Notes under the pieces: generated by a model
Databases searched by the model: none
What the model saw: only the letters and a program-made list of their open reading frames with translations
What the model was told of the DNA's origin: nothing
Program-made: the position numbers and the translations under genes
Shown: piece by piece, positions 46,337-58,904 of the stretch
How the letters are laid out: every line of letters starts with the position of its first letter
How positions within the stretch are numbered: position 1 is the first letter of the stretch
Assembly: GCA_964247055.1 (NCBI GenBank)
Contig: OZ176055.1
Coordinates: 5,394,001 to 5,458,000 of the forward strand
Length of the DNA stretch: 64,000 bases
Reading direction: 5' to 3'
From: Paragordius varius
Taxonomy: Eukaryota > Nematomorpha

Positions 46337-49300
46337 CTAATCTTTAACAATTTGTATGGTAAGATTTGATATAAGAGGTGCCAATTTATCTGTCACATGT
46401 GCTGCAACCAATTGTTCATTAGCATCTGGATGACATCGAACTTTAAGCGAACCCACCTAAAATCAATTAATTGATCACATAAAATATTTTATGCGTCTAA
46501 CAATTTATAGGAACTCTTGGCTTTAATAATATTCGTAACTTTCCATAATTTTAAGCTCGTTCAAATAGAATAGCATGAAATTTTTAATCTTTTTAATTAA
46601 TATAAAGTATTTAACATAGAATTAACTGTAATACTACCATGTTTAAGTTTGAGAAAAAATAATATAAAATGTCTTTTGGACGAAAAAAATTGTATTAAAA
46701 TGTCAGTAATTTGTTTTTGGCTTACCGTTTGACCAAAAGATAGGATCCAAAAATGTTCATGACAAATCTCTAGGACACCATCCAGGGTACAGGCTTCTTG
46801 AATGCATCGTTCCAATTGTCCCACCGTGTATTGAGGAGAAACGGTTTGAAGCAATATTTTACCCATGGTTCGTGCTATGGGGTACATTGTGACAAAAGTG
46901 GAAAACAATATAATTACACAACAAATCACATCCACCGTAATATTGTTGGTTTGAATGAGATTGGTTTGTTTACTAAACACAAGTGAATTATAACATTGTA
47001 ATAATCACAAAAGCATTTAAACAAAAAAGTGGTGTTTTCAATTTCATTCATACTAAAAAGCCTATCCTTTAAAAAGTTAAATCGAAAACCTTAAAATATA
47101 ACTCCATAATCAAGCGTTTTAATCAAATTTTAGGAATTGACATAAAATCAAGAGACCAGAATTTTTATATTTTAATTAAAAAAGCCAATTTAACTATTTT
47201 TTTTAATAATTATTCTACATTTGGTCTAAATCATTGATAATTTTTGTTTTATTAATTTTCCATAATCTGGCTTGCAAAAATTCATTTTCAAAGACTTAAT
47301 TATATTAATTCAAAATAATGTGCGCCATGTATATAAGAAAAATTCCATTAAGCTACACTGTTAATTTTGAAATAAGCGTTGACATTAATCAATATGTATA
47401 AAATCAATATTATTATTATATTTATTTACCATGAAACAATACTTTTGTTTGATGGAATAGTTAACATATGAATGAAAGTGAAAGACAAAATCGGAACCGT
47501 GACCAATTTTAATTTATTCTAAACTTTTAAACAGCGGTTCCATTTCAAACATAAACAACTTTTAAAACAAAAACTAAAATATAAATGTTGAATATTTCTT
47601 AAAACCCGAAAAACCAACATAATAATATGATTTTGATTTTTTTATAAAATTTGATGGAGACTGCGAGTACACATAAATTTCTAGATTTAATATTAATTAA
47701 CATCATACAAAGCATATTTAAATATTTTTATGGCTGCGAAATATATATACATAAATTAAATGCATACTCAGACATCGATGAGTCAGGATCGGTTTGATTA
47801 TAAAAGAAACCCAAGCCAACATAAATCAGAAGAGCAGACAATGAATTGAGAAGATTAAATGGATCATTTATATTAAATACGGGGTTGGACTTTCCCCAAT
47901 GTTTAACGTTGGCTTGCCCATTTAGATTGGCGAATTCGTAATCATGGTTAAGTTGATGCGAACGATAAAGAAACACATGAGGTGATATGTAATTTCGTAA
48001 AAATTTTGGCAGGTATTGACAAGAACTGAAATTTGAAAAACAATATTAAATACGCCAATATATGTTGTAAAAATAAAAGTATTTGATATATTATATTCAG
48101 ACAATTATTATCCGTTCTATATTTTTGCGGTGATACGCAACATTAAGCTAACACTTAAATACAACACATTCATTTCATCCTTCGATTGAAATTCGGGTAG
48201 TTTACCCTAGGCTCGTTAAAAACCAAATGTTTCAAAAATTATGGTATAAATTGAACCCATAGTAAAGGTTTGCACTTCTATAACATTAATCCAAAATATT
48301 AAAAAAATTTTATTAAAAGATACTTGATATTACCTATTCAGATGTAAAACCCAAAGGTTAAAATTTAGCCATCACATATGTGCTTAAGCTAAATATAAAA
48401 ATGATAAATTACCACTTTTTCTTTTTATATCAATGTTAAATGTGATTTTAATAAAGAGGTAAACTAAATTTTTGCCTTAGAATCAAACAAACACGATATT
48501 TTGCAAAAATATTGTAAAATAAAAATGGCGTCCAAGTTTGATACGGAACCTTTTTTTCCAAAACTAAATTTAATTTAGATATTTTGGCTTAATATAATTT
48601 TTATTAGGATAGAAGCATATTTTAAATTTGAACCGTTTCTTTCTGTATATTTTAAAAATTAAACTTAAATATCGTCTGGGGTATTTAGATACCACAATTT
48701 AATCAAAGTGTTAATAATAAGTAATTTAAACTCACTTTTGCATAATATCAATGATCTGTAGTTGTAAAGCGTTTGTTCCACTCAAAGCAATAGCTTTATC
48801 ATAAGAGGTTGCTCGATTATTATTCACAAATTTTAGGCCATAAGTTACGCATAATTGGGCGAGGAATCCTGCTAACAAAACATTTTTGAAATGATAAAAT
48901 CTCAAATCGATTTGCGAGGAATGGGAATGAAAATTATTGTTATTATCTGACATTGTAATAAAAGTCTCAAAACAATCCTTAAAGCTAAAGAATGCTGCTA
49001 TCTGTGCCAGAACCACAGAAACAAAAACACTCAAAATCTCAAAACGATCATACCTAAAAAATATAAATTTTGCATACCCATATGGGAAATTTAAATTTGG
49101 TTTCTGGATTTTGCACCAACTTGCAATCAAATAGGTTAAAACCCTATAAAAGTTTAAATGACGATATCGTACCTTAACACATCAAATAGAATTAAATGGG
49201 TAAAGGCTTTGATTGCCAAGGAATTGGTATGATGAGCTACGTGAGCACTATAATAAAACACTAAGCTGTGGCATGTAAACCAAAAAATACAAATTTTTTC

Positions 49301-49353
49301 CTTTAAAATAATAATAAACTTACAAATTTTCTGGACGTGTTTTTAACATCCAT
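46337..49353 (-). CDS. SLC30A6: Zinc transporter ZnT6 (SLC30 cation diffusion facilitator)
   Basis: Golgi/early secretory pathway protein that pairs with ZnT5 to supply zinc to secreted enzymes. Exons: 49353-49324, 49300-49173, 49143-49078, 49053-48736, 48025-47768, 46972-46726, 46456-46337; phases agree, 388 codons plus stop. Matches to ZnT6: TNSLAIKAFTHLILFDVL, FPYGYDRFEILSVFVSVVLA, INDPFNLLNSLSALLIYVG, TNNITVDVICCVIILFS, MYPIARTMGKILLQTVSP, LDGVLEICHEHFWILSFGQT and DANEQLVAAHVTDKLAPLIS. The His/Asp zinc ligands of active ZnTs in TM2 and TM5 are not preserved (LFDVL has no partner His; NSLSA replaces the usual Asp), as expected of the non-transporting ZnT6 subunit. Introns 1-3 are 23, 29 and 24 nt; later ones are long. 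Start: first ATG after a stop-limited upstream frame. Confidence 0.9.
48178..48712 (-). mobile_element. Family-A MITE in SLC30A6 intron 4
   Basis: Left end CCTTCGATTGAAATTCGGGT, right end ACCACAATTTAATCAAAGTG, with the terminal palindromes partly decayed. It lies between exons 4 and 5, 24 bp from the exon 4 donor. The insertion accounts for most of that intron's length. Confidence 0.75.
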
Positions 49354-49413
49354 CAATGATCCTTGCTCATGCGGTTAATCTATCCAGAAATAACTTAATG
49401 ATATTCGGTCCAT
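49354..49413. promoter_or_regulatory. 60-bp divergent promoter interval (SLC30A6 / P5B ATPase)
   Basis: The two ATGs face away from each other only 60 bp apart. The interval must hold both 5' UTRs, or transcription starts must lie within or beyond the opposite first exon. No TATA or other motif could be assigned. Confidence 0.6.
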
Positions 49414-52400
49414 GTGTTTTATTTTATGAAACACATTTTGGTTAGGGAAAAATCTGAGATTTATTTTATAACGCCCTATAAAATCCATCGCTTAAAATGG
49501 ATTATAACTCATATTCTAATATTCATAACTTGCGGTATATTAAAACTTTGGTTTTATTGGAAACCACATTGGGCGTTATATTTTATGTATACCCGTCAAG
49601 ACAAAATCGAAAATTGTACGCATCTTTTGATTAATAAGCATGGGAAAAAATATGTTTGCAAATTATACAAATTTGATTCAAGAGAAAATACTCAGTTATA
49701 TACTCCTCAGGAATCATTTCGCTTTACGCCTGAAAAATTGATATATCTTATTCGATTTGATGACAATATATATTTTTATGATTTCCAAGCCACGACATTT
49801 ATTAATGTTACATGCCTTTATGATAACATTCCAATTAATACTTTAATCAATTCTAAATGCCTTACAAATGCAGAGGTCAATGCAAGAAGCGTAATTTTTG
49901 GACATAACCTAATTGAATCCAAAGTTTGGCCTCTGTGGAAAATTATATTTTTGGAGGTTTTGACACCTTTTAATATTTTTCAAGCATTTAGTATAATATT
50001 ATGGTACAATGATGAATATGAATTATATGCCACATGTATATTTATCATAACTTTAATCTCAATCATCATTGCAAGTTATCAAATTAAACTAGATCAAATA
50101 AATCTCCAAAAATTATCTTGCGCAACTGGTATGATAGATGTCATTAGAAGGTTTGATAAAGACTGTTTTAAACGAATCGATTCAACTGAATTAGTTGTAG
50201 GGGATATTGTAAAGGTGTCTTGCTCCAATGTACCATTAACTTGTGATATGATATTACTCAATGGCAGTTGCATAGTTAATGAATCTATGTTGACCGGGGA
50301 ATCAAAGCCTGTTATTAAAACTCCGATACCTACCGATATGAGCGCTTCTTGTTACTTTAATGAAATGCATCATAATCAACACATTTTATACTGTGGCACA
50401 CGCGTCATTGAAACGCGAATTCATGGCTCCGACTATGTCAAAGCTCTAGTATTCCGCACCGGATATTACACAACAAAGGGATGTATCATAAAAACGCTAA
50501 AGGACAAAACCTGTGCTGTAAAGTTTGAATTTGAACGGGATTGCTATAAATTTATATGGTGTATGTTTGGGATTGCTTTGATTGGATTTTGTTATACAAT
50601 AACCCTTAAGGTATTGGCTCATGTGACATTTCTAAAGATATTTCTTAGGGCACTTGACATAATTACTATTGTTGTTCCTCCAACCCTGCCTGCAGCCCTT
50701 TCTATAGGCATAATTTATGCGCATAAAAGACTTAAGAAGTATGGCATAAATTGCCTTATACCAACTCGTATCAATATAGCTGGGTGTATTAATACAATTT
50801 GTTTCGATAAAACGGGCACTCTTACACAACAAGGTTTAACAATAAAGACTATTTTGATTAATGAACCGCCTGATTTGTATAAACGTCAAGCTACTGAAAA
50901 CTGTGCCAAATTTAGTTGTGCCACATTTAATGATAAAGATTTTTTTATAAATAGGCAGCGATTAAAGAAATTATCAAAGCAATGCACACATTCTCGGTAT
51001 TTTATTAAGTGTATGGCTACTTGTCATTCTTTAAGTTATATGAGACGTAATGATAATCCCTTGGAGGCAAAAAATGTGTTACTTGGCGATCCATTTGAAA
51101 TTCAAATGTTTGAATACACAGAATATCAACTTTTTTATGTGGGCGACCAATGTGGACGCTATGATAATTCATGTGCAATCAGCGAACAATATGACAAGTA
51201 TACATCTACTATAGAATATATAAATTATTTTTGACACATGGATGGTAAAAAAATTAACATGTCAGAATAAAAATAGGAATTAACAAAAGGATGTTTTGGA
51301 TGTGGTAAACAAATATAGGATATGTCGTACATATTTTTTTTATTCTATATGTAGAATAATAATATAAACCAATTTTTAAAATTAAAAGTAAAATATAAGA
51401 AAGAACAATTTTGAGTTGCGAACATAAAAATTTGAATGTATGGACTTAATCATTAGAGATGACTTTCTATATTTTAAATATTTTTTATCTTTTTCATTCG
51501 TGAAGTCTTTGGTGATGACTAATGCCATAAATCATTTTCTCAAACTTTTTGATTTTTATTCCATCAATGTTCTAAAAACATTTTTATATCTCTTTTAAGA
51601 TACATTTATTCTCATCTGGTGGTTTGGCCTATAAAAATTTGGCACACTCGTAGGAAACCCAAGGAATCTTAATTATTTTTTTATTATATATAAAGGAGTT
51701 TAGTTTTGAACCAGGTTGAAAACCCACCCCAATGTTTTAAAATATGACCAATGCGATCACTTAAATTTCGTACACAAGGGAATGAATTAAATATAGTTTT
51801 ATACCTGTGGTATTTATGTTTTAAATCATTCCGCTAATGAATAATGATACGTTTTATGTAATTAAATATTTGAATGATAGGAAAAATTAGACAACCTGGT
51901 CGGATTACTTGTATATCTAAAAACGGCAATTAATTATTGTTTACATATTAAACAGCAGTATATGGCCATATCGACCGGGAATTTTTTTGGTGTCATCCCA
52001 TAATTAGATATGTGTTAATGTACAAATTCCATTATGCTAAAATTGAGAAAACCGGTTAACTAGAAAAAGTTGTGTTGACACAAATTTAATTAAATACGAC
52101 CGATTATTTAGCTACATAGCCCTTTTTTAGCAGATTCATATGCGAAGGTTTGTAAAGCTATAGTGCTCAATTTTGCCTTAAAACAAAATTTTTTAACCGT
52201 TATGTCGACGATTTATATGATGACAGTTCTACCTTTTAAAAATGGGTATTCCAATACTTTTAATTTATATTTGAGAATTGAATATGAAAACAATCGTTTT
52301 AAATGTGCTGGATAACTAAAATGTTATTATATTTTGATCAAGCCTACACATTCAAATATAGTATATTTGCATAAAATTACCATTATTCTTCATAAAAATG

Positions 52401-55136
52401 TTTTAAAACATAAAATTTACCACGGGTATATATATTGATAATAATATATGCAAAAACACTATTACATGTTTTGAAATTAGTAGCTATTCTATGCAAAACT
52501 GTTTAGATACATGTTAGGTTTGGTCAAAAATCAAACTGATGATGAAATAGCGATTATGCGGCAACTGCCTTTCCAGCCCTCCTTACAACGCATGAGTGTA
52601 ATAACGCGTGAATTGCAAGATGGTCATTATAATGTTTACGTTAAAGGTGCGCCAGAAACCATTAAACAATTGTGTGATCCATTGAGTATTCCCGTCGATT
52701 TCGATTCATATCTTACGCATTATGCCTTACAGGGCTTTAGGGTTTTAGCACTAGCTTACAAATTGCTTCCAGACACATTAACATGGGCCAAAATCAACAC
52801 GCTCGATCGATCTCATGTAATAAATGTTTTTAATGACTCCGCATTTATATTTTTCCCTCTTTACCCTAAATAATAAAGATTTAACTTAATTTTTACTAAA
52901 TTCATTTTTAATTTTATATTTCAATATATCTTTAGCTTGAAATAGATCTAACCTTTTTGGGTTTCGTAATTTTTGAGAACAAATTAAAACCAGGGAGCAA
53001 AGAAACGATAACATTCCTTAAGAATAAAGCGAATATCCCTCTTTATATGGTTTCTGGTGATAATATTCTCACTTCCATATACACTGCTACCGAATGTGGA
53101 TTCATCAATCCAAATAATAAATTGTGTGAATTAGAAGAATACATGTTATCAAAACTTTGTGCGCCGTTTTACGCCTTAAAAGATGTCCAACAAAAATGCA
53201 ATTACTTTACCAATGGATATAATTTTAATGAAACAACTATCTCTCTTTACTTTGCAATTAGTGGTTCTCTTTATGAAAAATATTTAATGATTGATGACGC
53301 AGCGGATACGAGCATCTTCATTAAAAGCAAAAACCAAACTATAACGGAAGAATTTTATGTGAGACAAAGTTGCCTAAAATTTTTAATTATGAATAATCGT
53401 ATTGTTGTATTTGCACGTATGAAACCCAATGCAAAAGCTCATCTTATATCTTTATTAACAAACATGGAATATGAAAATTCTTCCACAAGGTATGTAATGA
53501 TGTGTGGAGATGGGGCAAATGATAGTTTGGCACTAAAGGCAGCACATGTTGGAGTAGCTTTAATATCCTTACCCAACAATGATAACAATTATAAATTTCA
53601 TTATCATTCAAACAATATTCTTTATAAATGCTTATCCAAATACTTCTCTAAAAGTAAAACATGTGCCAAATATCTCTTGAATAACTCAAAAACACATGAA
53701 ATAAAAAATCTTTCAACCAACGATCAAAAGGAAGATAGCGTATGTTTAATGGCACCATTTATAGTTCAATCTCAGAGCATTGCTTGTATCCTACATCTTA
53801 TAAGGGAAGGGAAGGCGTCTCTGGCTACCACTTTTGGTATATTTCAATTCATGGCAGTTACAAGTTTCGTTCAATTTTCTGCCGTGTTAATTATGCACTG
53901 GAACGGAGCCAATTATAGTGACCCCCAATTTATATACATAGATTTGCTAACAATAACTATTATTGCCGTTCTTTTTGGTAGGGCTGGTCCGTCCTCTACC
54001 ACATCCGGACAAGAAGAACTACCATTTAGCTTAAAAAAACCTATGATCTCTTTAGTTAATAAAAGTGTACTTCTTTCTGTCATTTGTCACACAATTTCAC
54101 ACATACTTATGCTAAGTCTAACCTTTAAATATGTTACCAATCAAAAATGGTATATACCCTACAAGCCGGATGAGGATCCCGATGAAAAATACTTATCCCA
54201 CGAGGTCACGGCAATTTTCATTGTATCACTTTTCCAATATATTTTTATCGCCATTACATTTTATCTATCGTCTGCTAATACGTTTCGGGCTTCCCTTTGG
54301 AATTGGCGAAAAAATACACTCTTTCTCGGGACACTTATATTTATAATAGGTTATTTTTTATCTACAAGATTTTAATTAAGCCTTAATTGATTTTTTTAAA
54401 AATATAAAATTTTAGATTGTTGGCCTGACTCCAATTTTTTATTTCCCATTTAATAAATGGTCATAGAACAACTTTAATGAAAATTATTACTGTTTTTAAA
54501 TTTTGATATTTTATTGGGAAAGTCCAAAACCAATAAAAGCAGTGATAGGTTATTAAAAGGTTATTATTTACGTAATTTTACCTACAAAACTAAAAATTAA
54601 TAAATTGATGTAAAAAATAAATGTTGCACAAAAATTTAATATTAATGATATTTTTCTAAAACAATTTTAATAATGGGTAAATACGTTTTCCTAAAGTTGC
54701 CTTAGTTTTGTTTTTTAGTTGAACTAAGATGAGAGCTTGAATTTATTTATTTTCTCATAAAAAATTTTAAATAAAAATATTATTTGGATTGATAAATTAT
54801 CATAAACAATATTTGGTAACCGACTTGCAATAAATACATTTATATAGAGTCTGGAGGTAAAGCACAAAATATAAGGAAATTTATAAACTAAATAAGATAT
54901 GTGCTAAGTTTAATTTTATTATTTAAAAAACTTTATACAAAAAATATTATTTTTTAGTTATGGCGATTTTGTTATGCCTTGGTGTTTTTCCCTCATCATA
55001 TTACAACTTTTGGATCCTTTTACTGCCACCAAATCTGTCGTCAAGACTGGTCTTGCTTGCCATTATTTTTTGTGATTTATGCTTAGCGATTGCAATAGAA
55101 TATATCATAGCCAAATATATTAGTCAATCAAATTAA
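49414..55136 (+). CDS. ATP13A: P5B-type ATPase (ATP13A2-5 family)
   Basis: Endolysosomal P-type ATPase; animal P5B pumps studied so far export polyamines from the lysosome. Exons: 49414-51197, 52507-52816, 52936-54349, 54958-55136; phases agree, 1228 codons plus stop, normal length for the family. The N-terminal membrane hairpin is at residues ~30-55. Actuator-domain TGES is at ~294-297, the M4 motif VVPPTLPAALSIG at ~420-432, phosphorylation motif CFDKTGTLT with Asp at ~465, nucleotide domain PFQPSLQRMSV and YVKGAPE, hinge MCGDGANDSLALKAAHVG, then M5-M10. PP-LP in M4 identifies P5B rather than P5A (PPELP); Thr replaces the usual Ala. The last exon supplies M10 (LVLLAIIFCDLCLAIAIEYI); its donor, G|GTTATT, is weak. 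Introns are 1309, 119 and 608 nt. Paralogue within ATP13A2-5 is not assigned. Confidence 0.92.
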
Positions 55137-55814
55137 AATACTCTTGTTTTATCTATATTAGTTTTTATATTGATTTTTATTCATTTTTAATTTTTGATAT
55201 TAATAAATAATTATATAATTTGTACAAATAAAAACGATTTAATGTTATATGTATACACTCAACATTCTAATGGGACCCTATACGTGATATAATTAGCAAT
55301 TGTTTTTGTTCATTTATTTTGACCTTATGGTTTGATGCTCATATTATTATCCTGCAATCATCATTTACACATTTATATATAGTTAATTTTTTATACATCA
55401 ATCAAATTCCTAATCATGTGCTCCTGTTATAAATCATTTTTCTAGGGTGATTTTATTTGATATACATGTATTATCAATTAAATAAATTTATTATATAAAC
55501 ATTTGGGGAATAGTAACATTTACAATGTTTGCCAGACCACTTTGAAGTTTAATTGCCAAATTGATTATTTTTTCATAATCAGAATATGATTAAATATAAT
55601 TGATTTAAGAATATGAGATTGGATGTTTATAGGTTGCATTGAGTAAGACGTGATAAAACATTAAATATAGAAAGATATCTAAATTTCGGGTATAGTAAAT
55701 TTAGGCTCGAATATTTGACTAATAAACAATGATATTATTACTATATAAAATAATTTGTGATCTTTAAATTGATACACTATAAAAATTGAAATTATAATAG
55801 ACAAAACGTAAAAA
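55137..55814. other. 3' flank of the P5B ATPase
   Basis: AT-rich, no gene or clear repeat recognised. Confidence 0.4.
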
Positions 55815-56220
55815 AGAATCTATATATTTATAAAAATGGAAAATGCTGGCTTTGTGATCTGTTTCCGGAAAACCGGTAGACCGATTCAAATCCAAATTTC
55901 GAAAAAAATATAATTAATGAATGCCTCGACAATAACTTCCCCTTTTTTTAAAGTAGGCCACCAGTTCGGGCCACCCTGTGAAAAAACGTTTTTTTTGAAA
56001 ACAAGTCCACAAAAATCGTGTTTTTGAGACAATTTTCCGGAAAACGTGTTGGACCATTCGATTTAAAATATGATTTTTTTACTTATTTTCGATTGCACCG
56101 AACATATTCGGCTCGCTTTTTTAATTTAGGCCCTCTTTTTACCCGCTCCCCCCGTAAAATTTATTTTTTTTTCAAAAAACCAAGTTTACAAAAATAATTT
56201 TTTAAATCTATTTTTTGCCC
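55815..56220 (-). repeat. Dispersed repeat C, copy 2
   Basis: Reverse complement of the sequence at 24830-25245, with the same order of phrases (CTGGCTTTGTGATCTGTTTC, CCGGAAAACCGGTAGAC, AATGCCTCGACAATA, CCAGTTCGGGCC, GTCCACAAAAATCG) and clear divergence. It runs directly into the tandem array that follows. Confidence 0.8.
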
Positions 56221-57745
56221 AAGGTATGAGACTGTAAAAAGTCAATGTGGATTCCAGGTATTCCCTGTTAAAAGGCAAAAATTTTAGTCGTGCGGTTTTT
56301 TATATTGGCCGCTGGGTAAGGAGATACCCGATCGAAATAGCGTGCCTTTGGGGCTAAATTTCAAAAAAATCTATCATGCCATATGAGTTCAATTGGTGCT
56401 TAAAATATTACCCGTAACAAGACAAAAATAGATCGTGCGGTTTTTTAAATTAGCCGTTAATTGGGCCCTTCACGCCCTGTGCGCCACGATAGAATGATTT
56501 TTTAATTTTGATGCAATTTTTCCAAAAACCAATGAGAGCATATGGAATCATTCATGATTCCAGGTATTTTCGGTAAAAAGGCAAAAATTTTAATCAAGCG
56601 CTTTTTTGTATCAGCTGGGTAGGGAGATACCCGCCTAAAACTGCGCCACCATATCGAAAATGCGCTGTTTAGAAATTAATTATCAGAAAACTTATCAAGC
56701 CACATAAGTTTGGGCCTGAAATAATACCCGTAAAAAGGCAAAAATTTAAGTCGAGGGGATTTTTTAAATTAGCGGTTAAATAGACCCTTTACGCCCTATA
56801 AAATGCGCTATCATTGAACTATTATTTAGTTTTGAAGCCATTCTTCCATAAACTATTAAGAACATATGGAATAAATGATGATTCCAGGTATTCCCGTATA
56901 AAGGCAAATTTTTTTTATCTAACTACATTTTTATATTGGTTTCTGAGTAGGGGGCTACCCGCCTACAACTCTGCACCATATCGATACAGTCTGACTTTGG
57001 AGGCCAATTTTAGAAAACTTCTCAGGCCATATGAGTTCCATAAGGGCTTGAAATACCGTAAAAAGGCAAAACTTTAAGTAGAGTGGTTTTATTAAATTAC
57101 CCCTTAATTAGGCCCCCGCTTTGAAAAATGTGCCACTATAGAATTACTTACTGGTTTTGAGGCAATTTTTCGAAAATCCCACGAGAGCATATGGAATCAG
57201 TCATGATTCCAGGTGTTACCCGAATTAAGGAAAAAAATTTAATCCAGCGTTTTTACCCGCATAAAACCTGCAACACCATATCGATACAGCATGCCTTTGG
57301 AGACAAATTTTACCTATGTGTCTAATAGGAACATATAGAATCCATGATAATTCCAGATATTCCCCAAATAAAGACAAAAATTTTGCCCAACGCTTTTTTT
57401 ACCCCCTGGGTAAGGAGCTACCCGCCAAAAACTGCGCCACTATATAGAAATTGCGTTGTTTTAGAACTAATTCACAGAAAATTTATGAAACCATATGAGT
57501 TCTCATTAAAAGATTGAAATATTACCCGATTAGATAAAAATTAAAGTCGGATTTTTCAATCAGCCGTTAATTTGGCGCCTTTATGCCTCTAAAAATACGG
57601 CATCACATTGAGGTATTTTTCGATAACCCCATGAGACGATGGTATCAAAGATGATTCCAAATATTTTCCCTATAAAGGCAAATAATTTAACTCAACGCTT
57701 TTTTATATAGGTCTATGGGTAGGAGTCTACCGGTTTATAACTGAT
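56221..57745. repeat. Tandem array of ~300-325 bp degenerate units
   Basis: The marker ATTCCAGGTATT-CC-T--AAAGGCAAAAATTT recurs near 56251, 56559, 56883, 57207, 57352 (short unit) and 57656. Each unit has a first half with a GGGTA-GGAG-TACCCG patch and a second half with CATATGAGTTC...GCTTGAAATA. Every unit is heavily diverged and there is no long ORF, so it looks like an old satellite-like array or the repetitive body of the element carrying repeat C. Confidence 0.8.
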
Positions 57746-58778
57746 TAAGAAGACATACGAGTCAGTTAAACACATTTCTGGCGAATTTGTATATCATTCT
57801 TTCCTTACAAAAGGGACCAAAAAGTTACTTTTTATATCCCTTGATCCCAGCTGTTTGAACACAATTTCGAAATAAAACTTTTAAACATAATTTCGTAAAA
57901 CGAAAAATATAAATTAAATCCAATGATAGTTGTATATTAACTTTCATAAGGGACAGCTTAAATATGGTCAAGTTCGAATAAACAATATTTGAGCCTATGC
58001 AAAAACCCGTAAAAGAATAATAAAGACATTTTTTATTTGATTTGTTTTTCATTATTTTATCTCCATTACCTCTATTTATTGAAAATTGTTAAGAATAATT
58101 ATTGGTGAGACTACGTCTTAGCGAAGATATAAAAAAGACAGCAATACTTAATCAAACCTTAATTTATTCAATTTAATTTCTTTTGACGAAATTTGGAATA
58201 AAGATGTAAATTGGTTGCCAACTCAACTATATATTTCAGAATTGTAATCATTAGGTGACACAAAAACTAAGGTTTAAAATGTATAGTGTCTCCATAAAAA
58301 AATTGTCTTTACTGTAAGTTCTCTAAAAGCGAATGTGGTATCGGTTTTTTAATACTTTTCATTTCATGCTAAAACATCTTGGTATCATTAAACAAGGGTT
58401 GCTACTATGAAACTGTTTAATCGGACTATTTACAAAATGCAAAGCAATATTTTATTTTTTTTGATGTGGGATCCGAAAGTCAAATTTATATGGCATCTAA
58501 AATGGGCTTATGTGTTAAAAATAAACTGATATTGGGAAGATTGTATGATAAAAATTTTCAATATATGCTAGATTATAACGTCAAAGTTTTTTTGTATAAA
58601 TGCATACTTTTTTTAAAAAAATTTAACTTTGGCAAAATTAAGTTGAAGCGTAATGTATGGTATTTCAAAGCATTGTGGAAACGATAAATGACATCTTATG
58701 GTATTATTAAAATAATTTTTTACATAAATGATGATGGTCAACATTATCTTAAATATTTGGTTAAATATAAGTTTGTCT
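57746..58778. other. Non-coding stretch
   Basis: No exon recognised. The small ORFs in both orientations are Lys/Phe/Ile-rich chance frames. Confidence 0.4.
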
Positions 58779-58904
58779 TCAAATTTTAATATATTTTTAG
58801 TGAAAACGCAATATATGTCTGACTTGTGTTTGAAGACGGATGATGCTATTTATAAATCTGATGCTGTATATATTGCGTTTTCACAAAAATATATTAAAAT
58901 TTGA
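58779..58904. repeat. 126-bp hairpin MITE
   Basis: TCAAATTTTAATATATTTTT at the left and its complement at the right are part of ~37-bp inverted repeats, alike but for one indel, around a ~50-bp loop. The inner arm contains GTGAAAACGCAATATAT. There is no coding capacity. Confidence 0.8.
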
